DNA from: Apiospora phragmitis
Lineage: Eukaryota > Ascomycota > Sordariomycetes > Amphisphaeriales > Apiosporaceae
Reading direction: 5' to 3'
Assembly: GCA_038363925.1 (NCBI GenBank)
Contig: JAQQWL010000008.1
Location: 2,232,001 to 2,296,000 of the forward strand
Length of the DNA stretch: 64,000 nt
The notes under the pieces are model-generated. The model ran no database searches, was not told the DNA's origin, and was given only the letters and a program-made list of their open reading frames with translations. The translations under genes were made by a program, and so were the position numbers. Shown in pieces: positions 1 to 11,627 of the stretch. Every line of letters begins with the position of its first letter. The stretch's first letter is position 1.

Positions 1-1103
1 GATCTCCATCGGCGGTTGGACCGGAAGCCGCTACTTCTCTTCCATGTTTGGGTCGGCCGAGAACCGGACCGCCTTCGTGAAGACCTGTCTCGACCTCGTC
101 AACCAGTACAAGCTGGACGGTCTTGACTTCGAGTAAGAAACCCCGTTTTTCTCTCCGCGTCAGTCGTAAATAAACGCAATACTGACATTGCGACTCGCAC
201 AGCTGGGAATACCCCAACCGACAAGGCCTCGGCTGCAACGTGATCAACAAGGACGACACCGCCAACTTCCTCTCCTTCCTCCAGGAGCTGCGCAAAGACA
301 CCACGGGCAAGTCCCTGTGGCTGACCGCCGCCGGCTCCCTGTTCCCTGGTACGGCCCCGACGGCGCGTCGTCGACGGACCTCGGCGGCTTCGCGAGCGTG
401 CTCGACTACGTCATGATCATGAACTACGACATCTACGGCGCCTGGGCCGCGACGGCGGGGCCCAACGCGCCGTTGGCCTTTGGGTGCGACGCGCGCAACA
501 ACCAGGGCGGCGGCAAGGAGGGGGTCGCCAAGTGGGCCGCCGCGGGCCTGCCGATGAACAGGCTCGTGCTCGCCGTCCCGGCTTATTCCCACAGCTTCTC
601 GGTGACGCCCGCGGCCGCGTTCCCCAATGGCACGGCCGGCCCGCTCAGCGCTTACCCGGCCCAGAACAGCTCCAACCGCCTCCAGGGCGGCAGCTGGGAC
701 TCGGACCCGCCCATCGACCCCTGTGGCAACCCGCAGCCGCACAGCGGTACCTGGACCTTCCGGGCCATGATCGAGGAGGGCAAGTTCTTGGATGCGCAGG
801 GCAATCCCGCCAAGGGCATGGCCACTGGGTACGACAACTGCAGTCAGACCGTAAGTTGTAACCTGTCCCCCTTTTACTTATCACGTAATAATTGCTGACC
901 CGGGCTTTTCTGTTTACTTTTTACAGCCCTTCCTCTACGACGAGTCTCGCCAGACTTGGATCTCCTACGACAACGTCCAGTCCTTCACCGCCAAGGGCCA
1001 GTACGTCAAGAGTTCGGGTCTTGCCGGCTTCGCTACCTTCGAGGCGGGTGGCGACTACAAGAACATCTTGGTCGATGCTATCCGGGCCGCAGTTGGCCTG
1101 TAG
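1..1103 (+). CDS. GH18 chitinase, C-terminal part (5' end outside window)
   Basis: Hydrolyses beta-1,4 bonds of chitin; probably secreted, though the N-terminus is missing. Model: exons 1-132, 203-850 and 927-1103 (stop TAG 1101-1103). The introns 133-202 and 851-926 have GT-AG ends. The GH18 catalytic motif DGLDFDWEYP is rebuilt across the first intron, which splits the codon of the second-last Asp; the catalytic Glu lies at the start of exon 2. A second family signature, MIMNYDIYG, is at about 415-441. No chitin-binding module follows the catalytic domain. One base appears missing near 345 (short C run), since the reading frame changes between 'GSLFP' and 'WYGPDG' although both sides are conserved. 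That is an assembly error or a real frameshift. The gene converges on the six-hairpin gene (stops 325 bp apart). Family assignment is firm; the subgroup is not resolved. Confidence 0.88.
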
Positions 1104-1428
1104 GGAGTAGAGTGCTTGTTGCTGTATTAATATGATTGTTGGACATTGCTGTTGCTTTGAACAAAAGAACGACCGAATATGTGTCAAATGTGTGTATGCT
1201 ACTATTATGCTTGACGTCCAGGTTGCTATTAGGTCGCTGTTGATTATCAAGAGATACGAGTCACAGTTTCATCAATCGGTGTTTCTTCCAAACCTGCGTG
1301 ATACGTCTTTTCATACCCACTTTCAGTGCAATCATCTACTGAATTCCAAGCTAAGTTGGGGTACGCCTTGGAACTCGTCCGGCATGACGTAGGTGCAATT
1401 CCAAAACTCAACTATTATGTGTTCTTGA
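1104..1428. other. Convergent 3' intergenic spacer
   Basis: This stretch lies between the stop codons of two convergent genes. Short reading frames occur but none resembles a protein family; it is presumably 3' UTR of both genes. Confidence 0.5.
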
Positions 1429-3363
1429 TTAGCCTAGGGGCCCGCGGAAAGCAGAGAAAAGCCGGATGTTGGGTGAATGGTGGGGGGGGGGTGGGATCGA
1501 GGGTGTGTAAAAGACTCACAGTCACGGAGAGGCTTGCTGCTGCCACCCATCGCCCCCGCAAAGGACATGGAATATGTCATGTTGACATTTCCAGATACCT
1601 TAACATTGATACCTTCCACATCGTCCCAGCTTCGCACTGTTGTGCGTCCGCGAGTGAATGCCGAGACCACTAGTGTGAAGATGGAGGCCGAATTGCCGTC
1701 CGGATAGGACAGGTCCAGGCGCCACGGTGCGACTTGGACATCTAGGCTTTTCTCCGTTGGGTACAGCTTTGCTCGATGGTCAGCCCCATTCTTGGTCTAA
1801 AAAAGCAGATTAAGGGAGAGTCTTGAAGGGAGGGGCATGCTTACCGAAAGAAAAGCGATCTCGTCGCCTGTCGTCCATTGTACGATGACGGGGTTGAACG
1901 ACTCTTGGGATGTCGACGGACCGCCGACGACGGTCTCCTTGTAGGACTCGGCGCCGATCGTCACGTTTTCCGAGAGCCACGTGGTGATGTTGCGTGAGAC
2001 GAGGTCGTAGGGCGGATAGAACGCCTGCGCCTCGAACGTGTGCTCTCCGCTAAAGGTGGTCAGGGACTCCAGGATGCCGTCGGGAAGTAACGTGGCGTGG
2101 AAGTCGGACAAGACGGCCATCAGCGGGGACCAAGCCCAGTCGGCCGAGTGGCTCATCACTTGAGGCTAAAATGGAGCAGAACGCAGGCCTCAAGTCAGCT
2201 TGATCTTCCTTCTTCTTCTTCTTCTTCTTCTTCTTCTTCTTCTTCTTCTTCTTCTTCTTCTTTTCACCTTGAAGATGGGCATTATGAGCAACAACAGCGA
2301 ATGGTTCTTCTTATCTTACCTTCTTGATGAGGGACGACTGCTCCTTCCCAATCAGAGTCCACATCCACAGCGCCATGAGGCTCACGTAGCGGTTCATGTC
2401 GTACCCGTAAGCGCGGTCCCAGGGGCCCGCCATATTCTTCATACCCGGGTGCCAGAGCTGCGCCATGGCGGACCAGGTGTCGCGCAGCATCCGGGGACCA
2501 TACTCGGACATGACCGAGTCGCCGGCGGGCAGGTACTTGCACCACAGCAGCAGGCCGAAGATGGACACCCCTGTATAGGTGCCCGAGTTGAACTCGGACA
2601 GGGTGTTGTGCCGGACGAAGAGGTCGATGATCTCCTGCGCGTACAGCTCACCGGCGTCGGTCATGTTCTTATCACCTAGGCGCCGGCCTGTCCAGCCGGA
2701 GACGAAAGCACGCATGAGGGCCTTGCCCTACGGGTCAGTACATATAGCAACACCTGTCCAATTATCTGACTGAAAGAGAAAACGTACGGGATTGCTGTAA
2801 GATGGGTAGAGATTGTCATCGTCCACGCCGCCTACGCGGTAGCTATCTCCCACAGTCGCGTTGGCGAGCGACGCGAGCATCAGATCCTGCACCGCCTCGC
2901 TAATGAGGTCCGGGAACTCCTCCAACATGATGACAAAGGTCGTCCCGACGAAGCCGCGCCAGTTCGGGTCCCATGAATTGTAGATACTTGCAGGGTACTC
3001 CGCGGTGCCCACCTCGGGCTCCTCGGGGTACTTCTGGTAGTCGCCGTACCACTGCTGCGATTTGTCCTTGAACTGGGCGCCGATGATGTTGGTGATGATG
3101 CGCTCGGCCTCTTGGGCGTCATCCTGCTCGTTGCGGGCGAGCAGGCCGAGGGCGTACCATGCGGAGCTGCGGGTCTCGTGGCGCAGGGCCGCGCCGCCTT
3201 CGACGTCGTACAGGTAGCCCAGGTCGCGGTCGTAGTACGTGTCCATCCAGGCCATGGACTCGTTCAGGAGCCCTTGGGCGTTCCGCGACATCGAAGAGAC
3301 ATAGGATGCAGAGCTGAGGGTCGGGAGCGCCGCCGCGCCCAATAGTAACAGAATAGGCAGCAT
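1429..3363 (-). CDS. Secreted conserved fungal protein, six-hairpin (alpha/alpha) barrel type
   Basis: The protein starts with a clear signal peptide (MLPILLLLGAAALPTLSSAS), so it is secreted. My model has exons 3363-2788, 2727-2320, 2165-1845, 1796-1520 and a tiny last exon 1433-1429, giving about 528 aa with all junctions in frame. If the last intron is not spliced, the frame ends at 1434 instead. The body is alpha-helical with blocks I recall as conserved in an uncharacterised fungal family: YNSWDPNWRGF, GGVDDDNLYPSYSNP, FNSGTYTGVS and GPWDRAYGYDMNRY. The Asp/Trp/Tyr-rich blocks suggest a carbohydrate-active (alpha/alpha)6 enzyme, but no catalytic residues are established and I do not assign a reaction. 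Several N-glycosylation sequons (NAT, NMT, NIT, NVT) fit secretion. The third-to-second exon intron holds a long (CTT)n tract. Confidence 0.72.
2210..2262. repeat. (CTT)n microsatellite inside an intron
   Basis: About 53 bp of nearly perfect CTT/TTC triplets. On the coding strand of the surrounding gene this is a (GAA)n purine tract inside the intron 2319-2166. It is likely length-polymorphic. Confidence 0.95.
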
Positions 3364-5560
3364 CGTCTCGTTTGCTTGCAGCCAATGGACTCCTCACAGT
3401 CTTCGGGTGTGATGATGACATGAGGGAAGACCAGCCCTCAGAATCGGGCGGTCCAGGCGTTTTGTGCCCATCTTGATGAGGGGGGGCTGGTAGGAATCCC
3501 TACCGTGTTGGTGATAACAGTACATGTCGGCGCTACTTTCGACGGCTGGGAGATCTACTCTGCGTGAACCACCTTGGCCGTAAACGCCGTGACCGATGTT
3601 CGGATCCCCTAGTCGTGTTACGGGGCACCTGCCGTATCCGAACTAGGGGTGCAAGGGAACGGTGCCAAAACGCGGGGTTACCCGGCTAAGTACGGGAAAC
3701 GGCTCATTTTGGGTACCAGATAGGAGTCGTCCCGAAAATACATGTTAGCTAAGTAAGTAGTAAGCACCACGCAACAGGGGTAGAAATCATATGTTTAATG
3801 TCGACCAGAGCCTTGCTCTAACATCATTGCGCGATAGATCTATCTCCGACTATTCCTATTCATTTGCGCCTCGCCACGGGTCGTATTTGAAAAGGCCGAG
3901 ATATCGTTCTTGATAATGTATGCATTTTCCCAAATTCGGTGCCACCGCTCAGTTGGTCGCCGTCGTGCCATATCTGGAGGAGGAATCTGCCCTGAGAGCA
4001 CCGGGCTTTTGCTGCACTGCAGTTTATGCTATCAGGTCCGAAGGTGCCACTCCTTTGGCTATCATTGCCCTTGGGGTATCTGTCGGGATAATAATATAGG
4101 CTGTTGATCATGAAGGCCTACGCCGGACGAGCGCTGGTCTTGATAAATGAAGTCATGGACCGCTCCATCGACCCTCTGTCACACAGCTGCCAACTCCTCG
4201 CAAGAGGCCAAGAAAAGTAGTAACCGTCAAAGGAAACATACGAAGCGCGGCCTGTTGATACTGGATGAGAAGGTATGGGGTTTAACAGGGTAAGCACAGC
4301 TTCTGTCCCTCGGGGCAGATGAGAGATTGAGCTCTACTTTGACTAGTTCTAGGACAGCCCCTTTGCAGTTTGCCAACGCCGTATAAATATAGAGATCGAT
4401 CTGAACCTGCGACCCACATATATATAATTCAAGAATGGTGAATAGATGAGAAAATGCGTTTTTCTTTTTCACACTGCGAATATAGCTCATGTCAATGCGA
4501 CTTTCTGCAATTGCTGAGTAGAACGTTACCGTTATGCGACCTGGCCGCAACCCAGGCACAGCCAGCTCGTTCCTCGAGAGTTCAAGAACTGAGTGCCCGT
4601 TGAAATCGCCCAGACCTCACTCATGGTCCTTCAATCCCACTCCCAATTGCTTCAATCCTTTGCGCCTCGTATCTGTTTTCAAGCTTTTATGAAGCAGCAC
4701 TCGATGCCACTCGGTCTAGCCAATAATTGCCGAAACATAGCTTCCATGTGACGGTGGATGAAGCGATGATACGCAGCGATATCCTGAACGGGGGCGGTTA
4801 GGCCTATTAAGGTTGTTCTAGCGTCGTGAGGTGCTAGCCAGCAAGGGATAACACACTAAAGCCCCTGAAGGAACGGGGCAGATGCAGGGCCGACAGGATC
4901 GAGAACCAATGGCAGAGCTCCGGCGGCCACTGTAGCTTTGACGTTAGTGGGCTCCAGTTGGCACCAGTGCGGGATGCCAAGCGCCATCTGGAGTTTCAAG
5001 ATGCGGTCATCCTCGTCTCAATCTGGATGCAAGACCGGGCTTGGAACGTTTCAACCGACATGTTTCTTCGTCGCACCAATTGGCATTTTTGCCTCTTCAA
5101 TGTTGACAGGTCCAAGACTTGACTTCTACTTCTTCTCCTTTTGCAACATCTTCTTACCATCCCGTTCTTGTGCTTCGTCTTTGCATCCATCGTTTGCTGG
5201 CGAACTGAAGCATGTGCAGTTGTGCTATGACGTGCCAGCTCTAAAGTCCGATAGTCTTGTCTTGATCTGAGACTCCGACGAATTTCCAATCACCCAACGA
5301 ACCTGTACACCTATTTAGCCACCTTCCATTCGTTCTTACGCCTAGACGGTGCACTCACTATTCATCCCTTTCGACCGTGAAGAACGTTTTCGGCCTAGAG
5401 CCGAGTTATCTTGTTGTTTCAATCTGGAACATTGGTAAGCAGATATACTTGGTCCATGTCTGCGGTTGGCCAACCCACAAATTTGCTGACTTGGAAGCTT
5501 CAGATGGAATCCCAGTAAATCTGTAATCTACTCGACTTTTGAAACTCGAGTCCACCCATC
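3364..5560. other. Intergenic, promoter side of two divergent genes
   Basis: About 2.2 kb with only short reading frames and no recognisable family. The 3' part is upstream sequence of the GH3 gene. A plausible 5' UTR intron runs from 5435 (gtaagc) through a tgctgac branch site to the cag at 5501-5503, ending 57 bp before the GH3 start codon. Confidence 0.5.
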
Positions 5561-8488
5561 ATGGACGGTAGCAAAGAGGGCCTCTTGAGCCCTCGGCCGA
5601 AGGAGGACTCGGAGCCCCTCCGCGGTTCTTTCGACGGCCGCCGCTCGTTCGATGCCCGAAAGTCCTTCGACGCCCGCTCCTCGCTCGACTCCGACATTGA
5701 CGCGACCGAGTTCCTCCAGTCCGACCCCCTCACGGGCCCCAAGAGCGAGCAGAACCTGGCCTTGCGCGCCCGGCGGCGCAACTGCTGCACGCGGGTCTTC
5801 TGTAGCTGCTGCTGCGGCCGCTCGAGGCCTTGCTTCTTCAGCTGCTTGGCCGTGATCGGCCTGATCTTCATCGCGCTCGGAGCTGGCGGCTTCTTCGCGT
5901 TCAAGAAGTTCAAGGGCGCACCGCCGGATGGCCTCTCCCCTCCCTGGTATCCCACGCCCAAGGGTGGCACGGCGCGGGGCTGGGCCGACAGCTACCGCAA
6001 GGCCAGCGAGATGGTCAGCAAGATGACGCTGCCCGAGAAAGTCAACATCACCACCGGCACCGGCTGGTCGATGGGCCCGGCCTTTGGGCAACACGGGCCC
6101 AGCTACCAACGTGGGCTTCCCCTCGTTGGCGCTCCAAGACGGACCCCTCGGTATCCGATTCGCGGACAATGCCACGGCGTTCCCGGCCGGCATCACGGTC
6201 GGCGCGACGTGGAACAAGGACCTCATGTACAAGTGGGGCAACGCTCATGCCGTCGAGGCGCGCAAGAAGGGCATCAACGCGATCCTGGGTCCCTGCATCG
6301 GTCCCTTGGGACGCATGCCAGCAGGCGGCCGGAACTGGGAGGGCTTCGGCGCCGATCCGTACCTGCAGGGTGTCGCGGCCTTCCAGTCGATCAAGGGAAT
6401 CCAGGACGAGGGCGTCATGGCCACCATCAAGCACCTGGTCGCCAACGAGCAGGAGCACTTCCGGCAACCCTGGGAGTGGGGTTTGCCCAACGCCATCAGC
6501 TCCAACATCGACGACCGCACGCTTCACGAACTGTACATGTGGCCGTTTGGCGACGCGGTCAAGGCCGGTGTTGCGAGTGTCATGTGCAGTTACAACCAGG
6601 TCAACAACAGCTACGCTTGCGGCAACAGTAAGCTGTTGAACGGTATCCTCAAGGACGAGATGGGCTTCCAGGGCTTCGTCATGAGCGACTGGCTGGCCCA
6701 GAGGGCTGGTGTCTCGACTGCCCTCGCGGGTCTCGATATGACCATGCCGGGCGACGGTCTCTTCTGGGCGGACGGCAAGAGTCTGTGGGGCTCCGAGCTC
6801 ACCAAGTCTGTCATGAATGGTTCCGTACCACTGGAGCGCATCAACGACATGGCTACGCGAATTGTTGCTGCTTGGTATCAGATGGGCCAGGATGATAAGG
6901 AGAAGTTTGATCCCGAAGGCCCCAATTTCTCATCGTGGACCAACGACGAATACGGCGTCGAAGCCCCGGGCAGTCCGTCGGATCAGGAGAAGGTCCGAGT
7001 CAACGAGTACGTCAATGTCATGGGTAACCACTCTGTCCTGGCTCGCCGAATTGGCGCCGAGGGAACCGTCTTGTTGAAGAATGAGAACATGCTTCCGATG
7101 GACCACCACGGTAACACCGACATGAGGCGACGCAAGAGACTCGGCAAGAAGCATACAGGAAAAGCCAAGATCGGTATCTTTGGCGAGGATGCCGGGCCAG
7201 GCAAGGGGCCCAACGCGTGCAAGGACCGTGGCTGCAACCAGGGTACTCTGGCCTCGGGCTGGGGATCTGGGGCTGTCGAGTTCCCTTACCTCATTACACC
7301 CGTGGAAAAGCTCGCCGACGAATGGAAGAACAAAGACGAAGTCGACCTGACGACCCATCTTACCAACGACACCCCCAAGCCGGAAGACCTCACAAGCCGC
7401 GACATCTGTATTGTCTTCGCCAATGCCGACTCGGGCGAGGGCTTCATCTCGAGCGACGGCGTTAGGGGTGATCGCCCCGATCTCTTCCTGCAGAAGGGTG
7501 GCGATGATCTGATTCTGGCTGTTGCGAAGGACTGTGGCGGCGGCAATGGCGAGGTTCTTGTTGTTATCCACACCGTCGGCCCCGTCATCATGGAGAAGTG
7601 GATCGACCACCCTAATGTTAAGGCTGTCGTCCTGGCCAACCTGCCTGGGCAAGAGTCTGGAAATGCGCTGGCCGATGTCATTCTGGGCCACATCAGCCCC
7701 AGTGGACATCTCCCTTGGACCATTGGCAAGGCTATAGAAGACTATGGCGCGGGTGCCCAGATCCTGTACGTCCCCAACGGAGTCGTACCCAGCAAGACTT
7801 TACGGAGGGATTGTTTGTGGACTACCGTCACTTCGACAAGTACAGCATCGAGCCCCGATTCGAGTTTGGGTTCGGTCTATCATACACATCATTTAACTTT
7901 TCGCCTCTTGACCTCAAGGAGGTCAAACCCAAGAGCCAGTACCCCGCGGCCCGGCCCAAGGACTTCGCGACACCGCCCGAGTACGACACCAAGATCCCGG
8001 AGGAGGACGAGGTGCTGTTCCCCGAGGGCTTCCGGAAGCTCGAGAAGTACGTGTACCCGTACCTCGAGGACACCGAGGACCTCGTGACGCACGCGTACCC
8101 GTACCCGGACGGCTACGACGTGAAGCAGCCGCTGTCGGGCGCGGGCGGCGACGAGGGCGGCAACCCGGACCTCTGGGAGACGTACGCGACGGTGTCGGTC
8201 AACGTGACCAACACGGGTGCGCGGGCGGGGCAGGTGGTGACGCAGCTGTACATGGCGTACCCGCAGGCGGTGCTGAATAGTGTCGTGTTCCCCTACAAGG
8301 TGCTGCGCGGGTTCGAGAAGACGATGCTGCAGCAGAACCAGACGCAGACGGTCACATTCAACTTGACCAGGAGGGACCTGAGCTACTGGGACGTCACGGC
8401 GCAGAACTGGGCCATGGTCACGATGGGGCAGTATACGTTCCATGTCGGGCGCAGCTCGAGGGATCTGCCGGTTAAGATTACGTGGTAA
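5561..8488 (+). CDS. GH3 beta-glucosidase, type II membrane-anchored
   Basis: Releases terminal beta-linked glucose (cellobiose, other beta-glucosides). A cytosolic Ser/Arg-rich N-terminus of about 85 residues is followed by a Cys-rich patch and one membrane segment at about 90-113, so the catalytic part faces the cell exterior or secretory lumen. GH3 N-domain blocks follow (QDGPLGIR, KHLVANEQEH), with the nucleophile Asp in GFVMSDW near residue 376. Next come the GH3 C-domain (GTVLLKN, ADSGEGFISSDG, LPGQESGNALADV) and a C-terminal fibronectin III-like domain (VNVTNTGARAGQVV). Nominal length is about 975 aa in one exon, stop TAA 8486-8488. Two opposite one-base frame changes break the ORF, an extra base in the T run at 6083-6085 and a missing base in the C run at 7788-7790. 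The protein between them is perfectly conserved GH3, so sequencing indels are the likeliest cause. Confidence 0.93.
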
Positions 8489-9776
8489 AAGAAAACACGG
8501 GGGGTATTGGATTGACTACGAATACGGAGTATATGTAGAGAGAGGTATGAAATAGTAGAGGAACGGAACAGGCTCATGGATGGATGCAGCTTGGCGTATT
8601 GGCGAAATGTTCGGGTATATTAAATAACATAACGCTGCTGCTTTGGCGTATAATTCAAGTTTGAACATCACAATACTCAAGTACTCCAGCTTCAGACATT
8701 GTGGGAGACTAATACGAATGCGCGAGCCTTCAAGTGGCCCTCTGCTATCAGCAAGATATTGGCTCTTTTCTCAAGCCGTGGTTGAATCATACACGAAGAC
8801 ATTTAGCGGAGCAAGTGTTGTTGCGACTCGAAGATGGATTCAAATTTCATGTACGACTAAGATTACCAATTCAATTACAGTAGAAAGCAACTGGCATATA
8901 CGCGGATATACGCTCCTATGAAGGATGCAGTTGATGCAGGAGAAAAGGTTCCGGTGCTACCACGATCGTAACCTAGATCTACCGAATGCATGTTCCTGGA
9001 AGCTCCCAGCCACTTCTTCCAGGCTCTTCCTTGGTGCGACCCCGCTATCTGCAGGTGAGGCAAGCCGCGCAAGTGAGCCTGTGTGGCCCGTGAGGGGCAG
9101 AATGGCACGCTGAAGGAGCAATGCTTTCCCACTTCGGCAAACGGTTTTCTTTAGTCCATTGGGCTAATGAGCTGCCTAACCTTATCAGCCCTTTAGCGCA
9201 CTCCGAAAGCCTGGAGGGAATGGTAATCTTTGATGCCACCTGCAGCTTTTCCCCATGTCCTTATTCGATCAGTCAGTCCACTACCGAAGTTTTGCGTCAC
9301 TTAAAAGTCCCTACCTACCTACATGCCTCTCTTCGTGTACCTGCAACCTCAATTGAGCCTTCTTTTAACCTCTTCTTCTTGCTACTCACTGTCTTTCATG
9401 GCATGACTGATTGATCCCTTTTTACCGGTGACGAATATGTTGTGACAATACTGTATCGATCCGCCCATGATAACTCCCTAGTGCCTTTGCATCACAAAGG
9501 CTCCCGACCTGTCGGGGCCAGCTCCTTCCATCCACGGCCTACGTCATTATCAGCCAGATATATACACCTGTGCCTCCCTGCCATTGAGAGAGACTGAGCG
9601 AGCGAGCGAGCGGCGACGACACGAGCCCTGAGACACTCTACCCGACGTGCCAATATTTTTCATTTTTCCATCCGCAAGCCAATACACCGGCCGCCCCAAA
9701 CTACAATTCGCGCGTCGCGATTTTGAGAAACGGCTAGTGACTAGCGGGTGAGGGAAAAAAAAGACATACCGAGAGG
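8489..9776. other. Intergenic spacer
   Basis: 3' flank of the GH3 gene and 5' flank of the MFS gene. Only short reading frames without recognisable similarity. The last 200 bp, with a GAGCGAGCGAGCG run near 9597-9612, is probably 5' UTR of the transporter. Confidence 0.45.
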
Positions 9777-11627
9777 ATGGTGCATACAGGTCAAGTGGCG
9801 GCAGCCGCTTCCGCTGGTTCATCGCGGAGAGTCGCGACAGAAGCGACGGGCACCCCTAAGGGCCCCGTTCGATTGCGACCGAATCGCTTGAGCTCGACAG
9901 GCTCCTTTCGCGCGGGCTCGCCTCCGCCTGTCCTCCGCCCCCAGGGCCGCGGCCTGCGACGACTCTCGACGCAGCACCACCACTACCAGACCTTCCCGAC
10001 ACCGCCGCCGAAAACCCCGGGCCACCGACCGTCGGGCGACTCGTTATCGATCAACTCCGATGCCGGCGACGAGCACGCGCCGACGCCGCTGCCCTGGCGC
10101 CAGCTCGCGCTGCTGGCCCTGCTGTCGCTGTCGGAGCAGACGGCGCTCAACTCCATCTCGCCCTACCTGCCCACCATGGTCAAGGCCTTCCTCGCGGGCG
10201 ACGATTCCAAGGTCGGCCTCTACGTGGGGCTCCTCGCCTCGGCCTTCGCGCTCGCCCAACTGACCACCAACCTCTTCTGGGGCTATCTCTCGGACATCAT
10301 CGGCCGCAAGCCCGTCATGCTGCTCGGCACCTTGTTCCTCTGCATCTGCTTCGCCCTGTTCGGCTTCTGCACCGAGTACTGGCACGTCATGGTCGTGCAC
10401 GTGGCCATGGGTCTCCTCAACGGCAACGCGGCCGTGGTGCCGACCTGCCTGGGCGAGCTCACGGACCGAAGCAACCAGAGCAAGGCCTTCACGTGGCTGC
10501 CGGTGGTTTACAGCCTGGGAAGCATCACGGGTCCGGCGTTGGGAGGTATGCTGGTTGGCAGAGTGGCCGAGGATCAATACCCCTTCCTGGCTCCCAACAT
10601 CCTGGGCGCCTCTCTCCTGGCGCTGAGCGTGGTCGTGCTCGCCATATGGTACGAGGAGACGTTAGAAGACCAGGATGGCTCGATGGAGTGGTCGGAAAGA
10701 TTGGAGTGGTTCACGAGCTTCTTCAAGAGGGGGAAGGGTGGCGCGAAGAAACCGGTAGATGATGCCAACTCGTCCGAACAAGATGGGCTCCTGGCGCCTA
10801 CCATAGAGGAAGATGGAGGCGAGAACGACCACAAGGACCCCTCCGACCCCGAGACCTGGAAAGAGATCATGAACAGGACCACCGTCTTGGTCCTCCTCAC
10901 CTACCTCATCTTCCAGGTGTCTAACATCTCGTTCAGCAGTCTGTATCCCATCTACGCGGCCGCGGATCCCCCGACCGGTCGAGGTCTTCATTCTGACGTC
11001 ATTGGCGTCTCGCTCTCCATTGCCGGCATCTTCACCATCTTGTTCCAGCTGATCTTGTTCCCGCCGTTGAAGGCCCGCTTGGGAAACCTGGGCACCTACC
11101 GCGGATCCCTTCTGGGCCTAGCCATCAGCATGGCGCTGATGCCCTTCATCGGGTATCGCGATTCGCCGAGCAGAAAGCTTTGGCTGTATGGGGAGATGGG
11201 GCTCATCTTGGTGATCAAAAACATTTGCGCCGTGGGCGGTCTGTCGAGTGTCATGTTATTAGTAAGTACCTTCCTCGATAGCTTGCGCGTCCTTCCATCA
11301 CTTCTGTTAGATGATGCTAATGTTGGCGCCCAGATCACGAATTCAGCGCCATCGCACTCGAGCCTCGGCACTTTGAACGGCATTGCCCAAACCCTTTCGG
11401 CAGCTGGGAGAAGTTTCGGTCCGTTTGTCAGCGGAAGCCTATTCACCCTCTCTATGCGCGTAGAAGGGAAGGGCGAGCTGCTCGCCTGGGGCTTGTTCGG
11501 CGGATTCGCACTCGTCGGTTGGGCCGCTAGCTATGGCATTCGAGCTCACGGCCTCGAGAGTACAGATGACGGGTTCGAAGACGAGGAACAGGACGGAGCT
11601 GACGAAGAGGAGGCCGCCGCGCGATGA
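9777..11627 (+). CDS. Major facilitator superfamily transporter
   Basis: Multi-pass plasma or vacuolar membrane transporter; substrate unknown. A long hydrophilic, Pro/Arg/Ser-rich N-terminus (about 105 residues) precedes 12 predicted membrane segments. These come in two groups of six, separated by an acidic loop near residues 310-365. The MFS signature between TM2 and TM3 is present as GYLSDIIGRKPVM, and a TM4-TM5 antiporter-like block reads PVVYSLGSITGPALGG. The C-terminus is strongly acidic. The frame is open throughout, but 11262-11333 has intron signals: gtaagt donor, tgctaat branch site near 11316, cag acceptor. It interrupts a conserved helix, so I predict exons 9777-11261 and 11334-11627 (592 aa). 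The 72-nt intron is a multiple of three, so unspliced mRNA stays in frame. It resembles the yeast Ycr023c and plant ZIFL-like branch of the superfamily; this is inference. Confidence 0.9.
   Translation: MVHTGQVAAAASAGSSRRVATEATGTPKGPVRLRPNRLSSTGSFRAGSPPPVLRPQGRGLRRLSTQHHHYQTFPTPPPKTPGHRPSGDSLSINSDAGDEHAPTPLPWRQLALLALLSLSEQTALNSISPYLPTMVKAFLAGDDSKVGLYVGLLASAFALAQLTTNLFWGYLSDIIGRKPVMLLGTLFLCICFALFGFCTEYWHVMVVHVAMGLLNGNAAVVPTCLGELTDRSNQSKAFTWLPVVYSLGSITGPALGGMLVGRVAEDQYPFLAPNILGASLLALSVVVLAIWYEETLEDQDGSMEWSERLEWFTSFFKRGKGGAKKPVDDANSSEQDGLLAPTIEEDGGENDHKDPSDPETWKEIMNRTTVLVLLTYLIFQVSNISFSSLYPIYAAADPPTGRGLHSDVIGVSLSIAGIFTILFQLILFPPLKARLGNLGTYRGSLLGLAISMALMPFIGYRDSPSRKLWLYGEMGLILVIKNICAVGGLSSVMLLVSTFLDSLRVLPSLLLDDANVGAQITNSAPSHSSLGTLNGIAQTLSAAGRSFGPFVSGSLFTLSMRVEGKGELLAWGLFGGFALVGWAASYGIRAHGLESTDDGFEDEEQDGADEEEAAAR
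11262..11333 (+). other. Predicted 72-nt intron, frame-preserving
   Basis: Canonical gtaagt...tgctaat...cag within the transporter gene. Removal joins VMLL to ITNSAPSHSS, the uninterrupted form I expect in related transporters. The retained form would add 24 residues. Confidence 0.8.

Noticed and set aside
4938..5270. A 110-codon plus-strand ORF upstream of the GH3 gene
   Set aside because: No recognisable domain; the region fits promoter and leader of the GH3 gene, and the complementary strand is open to a similar extent.
7715..8488. A separate gene for the C-terminal part of the GH3 protein
   Set aside because: It continues the GH3 C-domain and fibronectin III-like domain without any start; it is the same gene after a one-base frame break.
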